Below are positions 17,630-26,544 of a stretch of DNA of 64,000 nt, piece after piece. The notes below the pieces were generated by a model that was given only the letters and a program-made list of their open reading frames with translations, did no database searches and was not told the origin of the DNA. This stretch comes from Hyphomicrobiales bacterium (lineage in GTDB: Bacteria; Pseudomonadota; Alphaproteobacteria; Rhizobiales; Rhizobiaceae): contig UBXG01000010.1 of assembly GCA_900469475.1 (NCBI GenBank), forward strand, positions 299,959 through 363,958, read 5' to 3'. Position numbers and translations under genes: made by a program. Numbering within the stretch: the stretch's first letter is position 1; each line of letters starts with the position of its first letter.

Positions 17630-20377
17630 TCATTCCGTCGCCTTCTTCCGCGTCAGGATTTTTTGGTAGAACAGGCCGATACCGATCAGGACAGCGCCGA
17701 GGCCGATGAAGGACAGTGCCCGCAGGAAGCCTTCGAGATTCGCCATGTCGATGAGGAAGGCTTTGACGACGGCGATGAAGACTAGCACCGCCGAGGCGAT
17801 GCGCAGGCTCCGGGCCTCGAAGCGGGCGCCGAGCCCGAGAAGCGCGATGCCGATCAGCAACCAGGCGACAGAGTAGGAATAGAGCTCGCCCTGGATGAAG
17901 CCGTTCCAGAAGGGAATGTACTCACCCTGCCAGAAGCGCCGCACCGACAAGGTTGCCCATGCGAAGGCCATCACGGCCGTCGCGGCGGCCAGCATGCTGA
18001 CATAGGGGAACGGGCGCCGGTTACGAGCAAAGAGCGCCAATCCGCCATAGGCGGCTGCAGGCAAAAGATAGGCGAGCAGCAGCAGGTTGAAGAGTGGGAT
18101 GCGACCCGTGCTCTCGCCTGTCATGAACGGGTTCAGTCCCAGCAGATGCAGGGTGAGGATCATTGCGACCGAAATGACGCCGAGGGCCATGCCACCATAG
18201 CGGAAGACAGGGCTCGCGGCGCTGAGATCGAGCGCCATCAGCGTTGCGGAAGCACCGATTGCCAGCAGCGTATAGATCGACTGTTCCCCGAGCGTTGGAG
18301 CCGCATCGTTCAGAACGCCGCCGTTCATGGCGTGGCGCACGAGGATGGCGATCGTTAGCAGTACGAGGAAGCAGGCGAGCGCCTGCAAAGCGTTGCGCAG
18401 TCGCAGGTTCGGCGAATGACGCGTGATGAAGGCAGCAAAGACGGCAAGAGCGGCCGGAATGCCGTAGCCGGCAAGCAGCATGTTAAAGACCGGTGTCGTG
18501 CCGAGCTCCGAGGGATCGACGATCGTCGGTTGCCAGGCGATGCGCCCCATAGTGATGACAAGCGCGGCAACCATGGTCCATGGCAGAACGGGCCAATTGC
18601 GCAGGCGTCCCGCCAATAGATAGGCGATGCCGAGAACCGGCAGCAGGATCGTCGCGGTGGCATGATGCGCAAGCGCATGCAGGGCGAAGACTGCTGCGAC
18701 GAAGGAGCCGGCCGCGAGGATATTTGTCGGCAGCTTCAACCCTTCTTCGTCGCTGCGATCCTGCCATTCCGCAAGCCCGATGAGAACTAGCGCCAGTCCG
18801 ATGCCGTAGAGCCCATGCAGCCAGTCGAGCGTCCAGTTGCCGAAGTTGACGAAGCTGATCGTCGCGATCGCCAAGGGCGTGGCTGCCATGACAAGGCTCC
18901 AGAGAGCGGCATAGGGCTTCTCCGCCTGGGCGAAGCGCCGGAGGAAGAAGGCGCCGATGACTACGAAGAGGGCGCCGAGGCCGAGGACCTCATAGAGCAC
19001 CGTGCTCTGCAGGCTGGCGGTTCCATCCGTCGTGGATTCGATCCCGGCGATCCAGTTGGTCAGAATACCGGACGTGCCGACCACGGCGACGAGCGCGGAC
19101 AGGATCGTTGCCCAGGCTGCATGCAGGCGGCCGGCACCGAAGGCCGCAACCGCTGCGACGATCGCCGCAAACATGAATGTCGCATCGACGATTGGATATC
19201 CATATCGAAGGCTGAAGCCGACGATGCAGAGTGATACCGTGAGCGCACCGATCGCGGCCGTCAGCGTCATGCCGAGGGGCTGTCGGGCGAGAAATGCCGC
19301 CCATTCCATACCGGAGCTTACTCGCTGGGGCGTATCTTCGGCCGGCGCCGTTGTTGCGTCTTCCTTCACCGCTTCTGAGACTGGATAGCGTCCCGGCCAC
19401 AAGAAGATGGTGCCGCCGATCATGGCCAGCATGGAAAGCGTGACCGGCGCGAGATCGACGACCGGGCTGAAGGTAATGTAGAGCAGCGGCCACAGGCTCA
19501 GAAGCCCATTTGCGAGCGACGGCGCGATCAACCAGCGGCGCAGGCGCGACGCCAAAAGGGTCGCAAGCCAGGTCAGAACGAGATAGCCGAAGAGTGTCCA
19601 GGGACGTGGCGCGGTAGAAGCGATGAGAGCAGGGGTCGCCATCGACGCCAGCAGGCCGAGGCCGGCAAGCGCCTGCCCATGCAACAGCGATAGTCCGAGC
19701 GTGGCAAGCGAGATGAGCGCGAGAAGAATGAAGGCGGTTGCGGGGCCGATGAATTCGTAGATGGCATGCGCCGCATAGGTCGAGCCGAACAGGGCGACGA
19801 CACCGGCTGCCGTCAAGACGCCAGGGATCATCGCATTTTGAAAGGCGCTGTTCAGAACCGGCGCGGCGCGGCGGCGGATCACTTCGCCTGCAGCAATCAG
19901 GGCAAGGCCGAAGAGTGCCGCAAGAGCCAGACGCACGCCGGGGCTGAGAAGGCCGCTCTCGATCGAATATTTGACCATGAAGATGCCGCCGAGTGCCAGG
20001 GCGATGCCGCCGACCCAGACAGCCCAGCGTGCGCCTATCGTACTCTCCAGGCTTTCCTTGGGTGGGGTGGAGGTCTGGCTCGCAAGAGGAGCGTCTTCTT
20101 CCTGGCCCGCATCCGCAATGTTGCGTGCAGCGAGAGCGGGCTCCTCGATTTCGGGCGCGGAAGTATCTTCGATCGGGACTTTTGGTTCGTCGTCCATGGG
20201 TTGCGCGACGGCATAAGCCGCCGGAATCGATTCGCCCGTATCCGGCGTCAGCACCTTGCCCTCGAGAGCATTTTGCAGCTCCTGAACGCGCGCCTCAAGC
20301 TGCTTTATCCTTAGGTTGTGGCCCCGCAATACCACGATACCGACAATCAGGATGACGAGCGGCAACAATTCCATCAT
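17630..20377 (-). CDS. Large DUF2339 integral membrane protein
   Basis: From the Met at 20377 the protein has 915 residues. An N-terminal anchor (LLPLVILIVGIVVL), a short coiled coil (RIKQLEARVQELQNALEG) and an acidic linker to about residue 100 lead into ESTIGARWAVWVGGIALALGG, the DUF2339 entry motif. Some 22-25 hydrophobic helices then run to the C-terminus. Function is unknown; proposals include envelope or polysaccharide roles. The ATG has GGAGGGG upstream; a start 30 bases earlier lacks support. Nothing in the neighbourhood reveals its partner. Confidence 0.85.
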   Translation of the reverse strand: MMELLPLVILIVGIVVLRGHNLRIKQLEARVQELQNALEGKVLTPDTGESIPAAYAVAQPMDDEPKVPIEDTSAPEIEEPALAARNIADAGQEEDAPLASQTSTPPKESLESTIGARWAVWVGGIALALGGIFMVKYSIESGLLSPGVRLALAALFGLALIAAGEVIRRRAAPVLNSAFQNAMIPGVLTAAGVVALFGSTYAAHAIYEFIGPATAFILLALISLATLGLSLLHGQALAGLGLLASMATPALIASTAPRPWTLFGYLVLTWLATLLASRLRRWLIAPSLANGLLSLWPLLYITFSPVVDLAPVTLSMLAMIGGTIFLWPGRYPVSEAVKEDATTAPAEDTPQRVSSGMEWAAFLARQPLGMTLTAAIGALTVSLCIVGFSLRYGYPIVDATFMFAAIVAAVAAFGAGRLHAAWATILSALVAVVGTSGILTNWIAGIESTTDGTASLQSTVLYEVLGLGALFVVIGAFFLRRFAQAEKPYAALWSLVMAATPLAIATISFVNFGNWTLDWLHGLYGIGLALVLIGLAEWQDRSDEEGLKLPTNILAAGSFVAAVFALHALAHHATATILLPVLGIAYLLAGRLRNWPVLPWTMVAALVITMGRIAWQPTIVDPSELGTTPVFNMLLAGYGIPAALAVFAAFITRHSPNLRLRNALQALACFLVLLTIAILVRHAMNGGVLNDAAPTLGEQSIYTLLAIGASATLMALDLSAASPVFRYGGMALGVISVAMILTLHLLGLNPFMTGESTGRIPLFNLLLLAYLLPAAAYGGLALFARNRRPFPYVSMLAAATAVMAFAWATLSVRRFWQGEYIPFWNGFIQGELYSYSVAWLLIGIALLGLGARFEARSLRIASAVLVFIAVVKAFLIDMANLEGFLRALSFIGLGAVLIGIGLFYQKILTRKKATE

Positions 20378-20668
20378 GTCCCCTCCATGGGCAATCCGTC
20401 GCACCATATACGAAACTGTTCATCGAGTAAGGCTGGATAGCCGGATTAGCCTATGATTCCAGGGAATTATGCCCCGTCGCCTGACAAGGCATCACAAAAC
20501 CAATATTAGAAAATCCGGATTTGCCGCTTGGGAACTATGGTTAATACTCATTAACAATTTGTCTTTACCGGCGGCGCGAAGCAGCTTAATACAAGTTCCT
20601 AGTTTAGCTCTGAATGTATTGAGTACAAACGACGTCGCATGAGGCGGCTCCTACCCTAGGAGGTTTGT

Positions 20669-21007
20669 ATGTCCCATGTTTCTTCCATATCCAATAGCTC
20701 TTATCCGTATCGTGGCACGCTCTCGCGCCTTGATGCGAATAACGATGGTCTTTTGAGCGAAGGGGAACGCGCGGCGGCCGAGCGCCCCGGCATTCTCGAA
20801 GCCGACGATCCCGGTGCTGCTGCCGATGGTTCCAACAGCGCTTTGGGTAACCTGATCGCCAAGCTCATGCAATTGCCGGGCGCCGACGCTGCCTCTACGG
20901 CAAAGTCGCCGGAATCCAATGCCGTCTACGATCTTAATCTGCTGTCGCCGATGGATGCCTACAACAGTACCTACGGCCAATATGATGCCGATAGCGTAGC
21001 GGCCTGA
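20669..21007 (+). CDS. Small protein with a single EF-hand loop
   Basis: The 112-residue protein holds one canonical 12-residue calcium-binding loop, DANNDGLLSEGE (residues 22-33), with Asp/Asn at positions 1, 3 and 5, Gly at 6, Leu at 8 and Glu at 12. The rest is Ala/Ser/Asp-rich and ends in a Tyr/Asp-rich tail. There is no signal peptide or membrane segment. A perfect AGGAGG (20658-20663) five bases before the ATG suggests strong translation. A GC-rich terminator follows, so it stands alone. Role unknown; calcium binding is inferred. Confidence 0.8.
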   Translation: MSHVSSISNSSYPYRGTLSRLDANNDGLLSEGERAAAERPGILEADDPGAAADGSNSALGNLIAKLMQLPGADAASTAKSPESNAVYDLNLLSPMDAYNSTYGQYDADSVAA

Positions 21008-21030
21008 TACGTACTTTCATCCGATGAAAG

Positions 21031-21070
21031 GGCGGCCTGCCGGCACACCGGCAAGCCGCCTTATGATTTT
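21031..21070 (+). terminator. Terminator after the EF-hand gene
   Basis: A 13-bp stem with one mismatch (21031-21043 with 21048-21060) is followed by TTATGATTTT. Confidence 0.7.
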
Positions 21071-21156
21071 GATGTAGAATCATTTTTTCCAGTTACCGGA
21101 ACCGTCATGCCTGCCATGCGTTCGGCAACAGCCACGCAGAACAGGGAGGGTGTTCC

Positions 21157-21669
21157 ATGAAGCGGATAATGATCGTTGCAATTCTCGCTCTTGCCGCAGC
21201 CGCACCCGCGGCAGCACAAACCCAAAGTCAAAATACCGCTACTGCCGATTTTGTCGGCCTCGACGGTAAGCAGGCCGGTCGGGCGACGTTGACTGAAGGT
21301 AAAAAGGGCGTGCTGATCGAATTGGAAGTGTCCGGCATGCCCGCCAATCGCTGGGTCGCCTTCCATATCCATGAGAATAGCCGGTGTGAGCATACGCACG
21401 GCTTCGAGTCCGCCGGCGGGCATTTCAATCCCACAAAGGCGGAACATGGCTTTCTGGCCGCCAGCGGGCCGCATGCCGGCGATATGCCCAACCAGTATGT
21501 CGATCAGGATGGCAAGCTGCGCGCCCAGGTCTTCAACGGCATGGTATCGCTGAACGGCAAAGACGGCATTCGCGGCCGCACGCTGATGATCCATGCGGAG
21601 TCCGACGATTACCGCAGCCAGCCCGTCGGCGGTGCGGGCAAGCGTCTGGCATGTGCCGTCATTCAATAG
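21157..21669 (+). CDS. sodC: Periplasmic superoxide dismutase [Cu-Zn]
   Basis: SodC dismutates superoxide in the periplasm. Residues 1-20 form a signal peptide (cleavage predicted after APAAA). The mature part has the copper ligands in VAFHIHE and IHAES, the bridging and zinc ligands in SAGGHFNPT, EHGF and GPHAGDMP, a disulfide pair (SRCE and LACAVI) and the terminal signature GGAGKRLACAVI. At 170 residues it is the normal length. A GGGAGGG site precedes the ATG. Confidence 0.95.
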   Translation: MKRIMIVAILALAAAAPAAAQTQSQNTATADFVGLDGKQAGRATLTEGKKGVLIELEVSGMPANRWVAFHIHENSRCEHTHGFESAGGHFNPTKAEHGFLAASGPHAGDMPNQYVDQDGKLRAQVFNGMVSLNGKDGIRGRTLMIHAESDDYRSQPVGGAGKRLACAVIQ

Positions 21670-21784
21670 GGGCCGGCGGCCAGACAATCGAGAGTGAATC
21701 CAGCTGTTGACGCGGTCGGTATCCGGCAGCGATTATTCTGCCGAGGGCGTGCCTGCTGGCGATGATTTGATGACCGTCGACGCC

Positions 21785-22303
21785 CTAGCTGTCCAAGGAC
21801 AGTGTGAAAGGTGCATTGCCGTCGGCATCCGCGCCGCGACCGATCTCTTTGACTGCCGCGACCAGGCGCCCTTGGCGTCCCAGCAGCTCATCGCCGATGG
21901 CGACCAGTCGGGCATTCGGCGTAACGAATGGCGAGCTTACCCGCAGCCGACGCACCAGCACTAAATCATCTTGCTCGGGGTGAACGGTCAAAGCCGCGAT
22001 CAGCGCTGCCGCCGGCGAGCGGGAGACGCCCATCCAGCAATGGATCAGCAAAGGCGCGCTTCGATCCCAGCCGGAGGCAAAATCGATAATTGCGCGAACA
22101 TGCGCCTCCTGTGGAGCGACGAGATCGCCTGTCCCGGCAAAACTGATGTCGTTCATATGGAGCAGCAGATGCCGATCCGCCTGGATGACCGCTGGGCGGT
22201 GGAAGCTGTGCTCCTTGGCCATAATGCTGATCATTTCGCGCGCGCCATGATGAACGGCCATTTCGGCAATGCGCGCGAGCGGCGACACGACGATCCTGGT
22301 CAC
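21785..22303 (-). CDS. Protein tyrosine phosphatase-family protein
   Basis: The 172-residue protein has the P-loop HCWMGVSRS, that is C-x5-R with catalytic Cys89 and Arg95, in the compact dual-specificity-like form seen in many alphaproteobacteria. The general acid is probably an Asp in the HMNDIS segment. It starts with GTG at 22303, overlapping the stop codon of the upstream HD gene by four bases (GTGA), which indicates coupled translation. Target unknown. Confidence 0.87.
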   Translation of the reverse strand: MTRIVVSPLARIAEMAVHHGAREMISIMAKEHSFHRPAVIQADRHLLLHMNDISFAGTGDLVAPQEAHVRAIIDFASGWDRSAPLLIHCWMGVSRSPAAALIAALTVHPEQDDLVLVRRLRVSSPFVTPNARLVAIGDELLGRQGRLVAAVKEIGRGADADGNAPFTLSLDS

Positions 22304-22917
22304 GCCCCAACCCTCATGGCAGCGCGCTCCGCCTCGATCGCTTCGAAGCGCTTCAGAAACAGCCGTTGCGCCTCGATTGCCGGCATCGGCTCGATTGGCA
22401 GCATCTCGCGCGTGATGTCGCGCGGCTGGCCGAAGAATTTGCGGGCTTCATCGGGCGTGAAGCCTGCAAGCAGCGTCGCCTCGAAATAGGCAGAGATCGT
22501 GTCGGCCTTCTTGATCTTTTCCTTGAGCTTCGGCGCGCAATGCGGAGGCAGGGCGAAGCGCCGGTAGATGGCTGCTTCGAGCCGTTTCTCGACGACCTTG
22601 TAATCGCCGCCGACGACGGACTTGAACGGTGAGATCATGTCGCCGATCACATATTCCGGTGCATCATGCAGCAAGGCGGCAAGCAGTTCGTCCGGCGTTG
22701 CCGGGTTGAGATGACGAAAGATCGCTTCCACCACAAGGCTATGCTGCGCCACCGAAAAGGCATGGTCGCCGGAGGTCTGGCCGTTCCAGCGCGCGACACG
22801 GGCAAGCCCATGCGCAATGTCACTGATCTCGACATCGAGCGGCGACGGGTCCAGCAGGTCGAGCCTGCGCCCGGATAACATGCGCTGCCAGGCGCGCGCA
22901 GTCGTTGCCGATGTCAT
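22300..22917 (-). CDS. HD hydrolase, YfbR-like (5'-deoxynucleotidase type)
   Basis: The 205-residue protein has the YfbR pattern: RVARWNGQTSGDHAFSVAQHS, ALLHDAPEYVIGDM and KKADTISAYFEA. The histidines and aspartates of these motifs bind the metal. E. coli YfbR hydrolyses dNMPs; the substrate here is inferred. It overlaps ygfZ by ATGA upstream and the phosphatase downstream, so the three genes form one compact operon. Confidence 0.88.
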   Translation of the reverse strand: MTSATTARAWQRMLSGRRLDLLDPSPLDVEISDIAHGLARVARWNGQTSGDHAFSVAQHSLVVEAIFRHLNPATPDELLAALLHDAPEYVIGDMISPFKSVVGGDYKVVEKRLEAAIYRRFALPPHCAPKLKEKIKKADTISAYFEATLLAGFTPDEARKFFGQPRDITREMLPIEPMPAIEAQRLFLKRFEAIEAERAAMRVGA

Positions 22918-23753
22918 GCCGACGCCTCATCGGCGCGAGTGGGGAAGGAGAGGCCGGACCAGGCCGGCAGAGACACGGTGACGTCGATATCGCCAGCCCT
23001 TATCGGAGCCTCTTCGGCAATGGCTTCGCCAGCCCGGTCGATACGGACGATGGCAAGGCCCATATTGCCGGCGGTCGAGCCGAGAGTTCCGATCGGCTTG
23101 CCGCCGACGGTCAATTCCGTGCCGGAGGCGGGCAATTCGGCGCCGCCGCTGACGATGACGACACGCCTACGTGCCGTGCCGCGGTGGTGCATGCGCGAAA
23201 CCACTTCCTGGCCGATATAGCAGCCCTTGCGGAAGCCGAGGCCGCCGTTCAGATCCATCAGCACATCATGCGGGAACGCGTCCTGCAATGCGAAATCGCG
23301 GCCGGAAACGGCAATACCGTTGGCGATCCGCAGCGCGTCATAGAGCGTATCGGGGTCGCTGCCGTGCTCGCCGGGCGTCCGGCTCAGCACAATCCCGGCC
23401 TTGGCGAAGCGGCTGTCCTTTGGCCCGTGCGTCGCATTATCTCCCCATGCGACCGTGCCCCCCTGGGTATCCTCTGCGACGAAATCGACCTTGGCGCGCA
23501 GCCGATACATGGTGAGCCGCTTCAGCAGACCTTCCCGCTGTGCCGTGTCGGTTTCGAGTAAAAACCCTGCACCATCCCGCCAGATCATGAAGTCGAACAG
23601 GATCTTGCCCTGCGGCGTCAGCAACGCGCCGGGGCGAGCCTCATCGGCGCCAAGCGAGACGAGATCGGCCGTGATGAGATTGTGCAGAAACGCCTCGGCT
23701 TCCGCGCCGGTAATGCGGATGAAGGAGCGTTCACTGAGGAATACGGCTGGCAT
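22914..23753 (-). CDS. ygfZ: Folate-binding protein YgfZ/IBA57
   Basis: The 279-residue protein is a GcvT-like tetrahydrofolate-binding protein needed for repair or assembly of certain 4Fe-4S enzymes. The signature KGCYIGQEVVSRMHHRG, with its essential cysteine, is intact. It is first in the ygfZ-HD-phosphatase operon; the next gene overlaps its stop by four bases. Confidence 0.93.
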   Translation of the reverse strand: MPAVFLSERSFIRITGAEAEAFLHNLITADLVSLGADEARPGALLTPQGKILFDFMIWRDGAGFLLETDTAQREGLLKRLTMYRLRAKVDFVAEDTQGGTVAWGDNATHGPKDSRFAKAGIVLSRTPGEHGSDPDTLYDALRIANGIAVSGRDFALQDAFPHDVLMDLNGGLGFRKGCYIGQEVVSRMHHRGTARRRVVIVSGGAELPASGTELTVGGKPIGTLGSTAGNMGLAIVRIDRAGEAIAEEAPIRAGDIDVTVSLPAWSGLSFPTRADEASA

Positions 23754-23930
23754 GATGGTTCCGCTGATTTGGCCTGAAGCACGGCGCGATCTCTAAGACT
23801 CGCTTCCTGTACTTCAGGTCTTTGATCTTCCGCATGTCGTTGTCACAAAACCGCTGCGCACTTTTGCGTGACATGCTTCATCACGCAGAGGTAGGGCCTT
23901 CAGCGAAGAACCGCAAGTTCCCCGGCCGGA

Positions 23931-24689
23931 TCATTCGCCCGAGGTGAAGAATTTCCAGCGGCCGTCCGGCGTGATGCCGACGCGATAGAAATTATAGCCG
24001 CCGAATTCCTGCATGTCGGCATAGTCGCCGGCCGTCACGATACGCATCAGATCGACCTTCTCCGGGGTGGAGAGGGTCTTGATGTCCTTTTCGGCGAAAT
24101 AGGGCCAGACATAGACCTCATCCGGGGTTCCCTGGCCGACATGGGCAAAGCCTGACGACATAATGTCGAGGAGAATGGACTGGATTTCTATGCCGTCGGG
24201 ATCGCCCGAAAGGTCATGCAGCGTCTTTATCGGATCTTCGCCGGGATCGTCGGCCGTAACCTGGGTCTGTTTCAGGCCTCCTCCGATGTTCATCAGCGGG
24301 CGCAGACGCTCAAGATCGCCGGAAGCGGCAGCCTCGACGATCGCGGTACGGAGCTTCTTTACTGGCTCGGGCGCCTTGTCGATATCGAAGAGGAATTCGA
24401 CCGATTTGCCGGTACTGGAAGCGCCACCGCTGCTCTGTGCAGCCTGCTTGTTGATCAAGGGCTCAGGCGCCGGCAGCGCATTGTTGGCGGGTGCTTCCAG
24501 CGCCTGCTCGATCGGTTTCTCGTTCTTCCGTTGTGTGGACTTTGCTGTATCTCTCGCCTGGGGGGCTGGCGGATTGAGCTGAGAAAAGGCGCTAGCCGGA
24601 ATGGGCAGAGCCACGCTGCCCAAAAACAGGGTTACGGCAGCGAAGGAGGCAATGGAACAGATGAGCGCATTGCCTGGAAAGATACGCAT
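23931..24689 (-). CDS. Exported protein of unknown function
   Basis: From the Met at 24689 the protein has 252 residues. A signal sequence (about 1-36, ending IPASAFS) is followed by a Pro/Ala/Gln-rich linker to about residue 95 and a conserved-looking domain beginning VEFLFDIDKAPEPVKKLRTAIVEAAASGDLERL and ending DGRWKFFTSGE. I recognise no enzyme motif. The segment with ASGDLERLRPLMNIGGG has the spacing of an ankyrin-like helix pair but this is weak. A longer frame upstream overlaps the 85-residue gene and is not preferred. The two genes are 16 bp apart and likely cotranscribed. Confidence 0.7.
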   Translation of the reverse strand: MRIFPGNALICSIASFAAVTLFLGSVALPIPASAFSQLNPPAPQARDTAKSTQRKNEKPIEQALEAPANNALPAPEPLINKQAAQSSGGASSTGKSVEFLFDIDKAPEPVKKLRTAIVEAAASGDLERLRPLMNIGGGLKQTQVTADDPGEDPIKTLHDLSGDPDGIEIQSILLDIMSSGFAHVGQGTPDEVYVWPYFAEKDIKTLSTPEKVDLMRIVTAGDYADMQEFGGYNFYRVGITPDGRWKFFTSGE

Positions 24690-24705
24690 AAGCAATCTCT
24701 GGTTG

Positions 24706-24963
24706 TTATTGCAGGGTCCGGTTCGGAGAGAATTCACCAGCGAGCATGCGTTCACGCAGCGATTCGAGCAAGGCTTCGGCGCCCTGTTCCCCCTGAATCC
24801 GGATCGTCTCGCGAATTGCATGGGCAATGGCGGCGTCGGCGATGATTTCAGGCTCGATGCCGTCAGCCATACCGTCTGCCCAGGCTTCGTTCTGGTATTC
24901 CAGCGCTGCCTGCATCTTTTCATGAACGATCATGTCGTCGATTTCGTTCAGGCTGGCTTCCAT
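24706..24963 (-). CDS. 85-residue acidic protein of unknown function
   Basis: The Met at 24963 follows GAGGAAAG with good spacing; an ATG 24 bases earlier lacks one. The protein is Glu/Ala-rich and helical (MEASLNEIDDMIVHEKMQAA and REMLAGEFSPNRTLQ-like end), without cysteine or membrane segment. It precedes the exported protein gene by 16 bp on the same strand. No family recognised. Confidence 0.65.
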   Translation of the reverse strand: MEASLNEIDDMIVHEKMQAALEYQNEAWADGMADGIEPEIIADAAIAHAIRETIRIQGEQGAEALLESLRERMLAGEFSPNRTLQ

Positions 24964-25067
24964 TGTTTCTTTCCTCGAGACGTTCATGTCCTTACCACTT
25001 GCTTAATAACTTTATCAGCCTTTTCTCAAAACGACACGGCTCGCTGTCAAAAGAGGTTAATAAATCG

Positions 25068-25502
25068 TCAATTTCCAAAGCGTGCGGTGATTTCTGTTGC
25101 CAGTGTTGCACCTTCGTTACGGTATCGCTCTTCCGCAGTGCGGGCTTGCGGCGTGCAATTCGTGTAAACCGAGGCAAAGGACCGATACCCACGGTTGAAA
25201 GCCGCAGTCAGTCTTTCTCTTCGTTTCGGCTCGTTCTTGGTTTCCGTGTCGAGCAATTGCTGCATATCGCCCCGCCAGCCATCCTCCCGCGTCGGACTGC
25301 AGAGATTGCGCAGATAGTCGATCGAGCCGAGAATTTCGGAGAGCCGCGACAGCTGTTCGTCGTAGGGTACCGGCTGTTCCGCACTCCCGCTATCAGGCAC
25401 CTGTGCCGGCGGCGCACCTGCTGCCGGCTGTGCGGCAGCGGGAAAGGCGGCGGCAAGCGCGATGCAGATCAGAAGCGGTCGGCCAAGGTTGTTATGAATC
25501 AT
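25068..25502 (-). CDS. TIGR02301 family exported protein
   Basis: The 144-residue protein has a signal peptide (MIHNNLGRPLLICIALAAAF, cleavage near AAA-QP), a Pro/Ala linker and a conserved domain with LSEILGSIDYLRNLCSP, a C-terminal Cys in YTNCTPQ and the end RYRNEGATLATEITARFGN. The two cysteines (about 73 and 118) could form a disulfide. The family is restricted to alphaproteobacteria and has no known function. The longer frame to 25730 lacks these features and overlaps the Nudix gene. Confidence 0.78.
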   Translation of the reverse strand: MIHNNLGRPLLICIALAAAFPAAAQPAAGAPPAQVPDSGSAEQPVPYDEQLSRLSEILGSIDYLRNLCSPTREDGWRGDMQQLLDTETKNEPKRRERLTAAFNRGYRSFASVYTNCTPQARTAEERYRNEGATLATEITARFGN

Positions 25503-25596
25503 GTAACCATGTTGACCGGACAAGCATGACGGGAACAAGGCGTGGCAGGTGGTTTCCACCCCGATATTGCTCAGCATCGTTAATTTCGGGGCCGAG

Positions 25597-26016
25597 CTAT
25601 GCGTTTTCTGCAGCCAGCCGTTCCACGCATTCGAGCACGCTGGCCGGAGCGGGCAGGGCGCGCACCTCCTCCACCGTGTACCAGCCGATGGCAGCCGCAT
25701 CGTCGGCGGCCTCGGCGACGGCATCCTCATCGGCGTCCACGAGGAAGACCGAGAGCAGGAAGTGGCTCGTCAGGGTCCCGTCTGCCGCGTGGGAGCGCAG
25801 GTCGTAAGTCTCGAACAAGCGGGGATTGCGGGCTGAGATGCCGGTCTCCTCCTTGAACTCGCGCAGTGCCGCGTCGGACGGCGTCTCTCCGTCTTCGGCC
25901 CGCCCGCCCGGAAAGGCGTACATATCGGCGGACGGCGGATTGCTGCGCAAGACAAGCAGAAAGCGGCCGTTGCGCTGAAGAATGGCAGAGGAGGCAGGGC
26001 GAGGATTGGAAGTCAT
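25597..26016 (-). CDS. Nudix hydrolase
   Basis: The 139-residue protein contains a complete Nudix box from GGRAEDGE to REFKEETGI (G-x5-E-x7-R-E-x2-E-E-x-G). It is of MutT-like size and would hydrolyse a nucleoside diphosphate linked to another moiety; the substrate is not predictable. It lies upstream of the TIGR02301 gene on the same strand. Confidence 0.9.
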   Translation of the reverse strand: MTSNPRPASSAILQRNGRFLLVLRSNPPSADMYAFPGGRAEDGETPSDAALREFKEETGISARNPRLFETYDLRSHAADGTLTSHFLLSVFLVDADEDAVAEAADDAAAIGWYTVEEVRALPAPASVLECVERLAAENA

Positions 26017-26180
26017 AGGTTGCTTTGCATTTGGATGGAAAAATGGGGGTGCAACGATGCCAGGTCATCGGCGAGCAATCTCTACAGGAAACGCCGCTTG
26101 CTGTCCCGTGGGAAAGCCCCTTAACTCGCTTCCGGCGGAAGCCGCGATTCTGAACACGCCGAATATGGGACCGATCCGGG

Positions 26181-26501
26181 ATGATCTACGGGCTATATGC
26201 TTTGGCGGCTCTCGCCGAAATTGCAGGCTGCTTTGCTTTCTGGGCGTGGCTGCGTCTGTCGAAGCCGGTCTGGTGGCTCGCACCCGGCCTTGTCTCGCTG
26301 GCGCTCTTTGCCTGGCTGCTGGCACTGGTGCCGAGCGAGGCGGCGGGGCGCACCTTTGCTGCCTATGGCGGCGTCTATATCGTTGCCTCCATTCTGTGGC
26401 TCTGGCTCGCCGAAGGGCGGCTACCGGACCGGTGGGATATTTCGGGCGCCATCATCTGCCTTGCCGGCGCGGGGATCATTCTCTTCGGTCCGCGCGGCTG
26501 A
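26181..26501 (+). CDS. YnfA/UPF0060 small membrane protein
   Basis: The 106-residue protein has four hydrophobic helices and the family sequence [16 protein letters not shown] and [13 protein letters not shown]. It resembles small-multidrug-resistance-type transporters. The gene is followed 43 bp later by the SRAP gene on the same strand. Confidence 0.9.
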   Translation: MIYGLYALAALAEIAGCFAFWAWLRLSKPVWWLAPGLVSLALFAWLLALVPSEAAGRTFAAYGGVYIVASILWLWLAEGRLPDRWDISGAIICLAGAGIILFGPRG

Positions 26502-26544
26502 CATCAGACTTGACCCTCCGCTTCTCGGGTGCAACACAGGCCTC

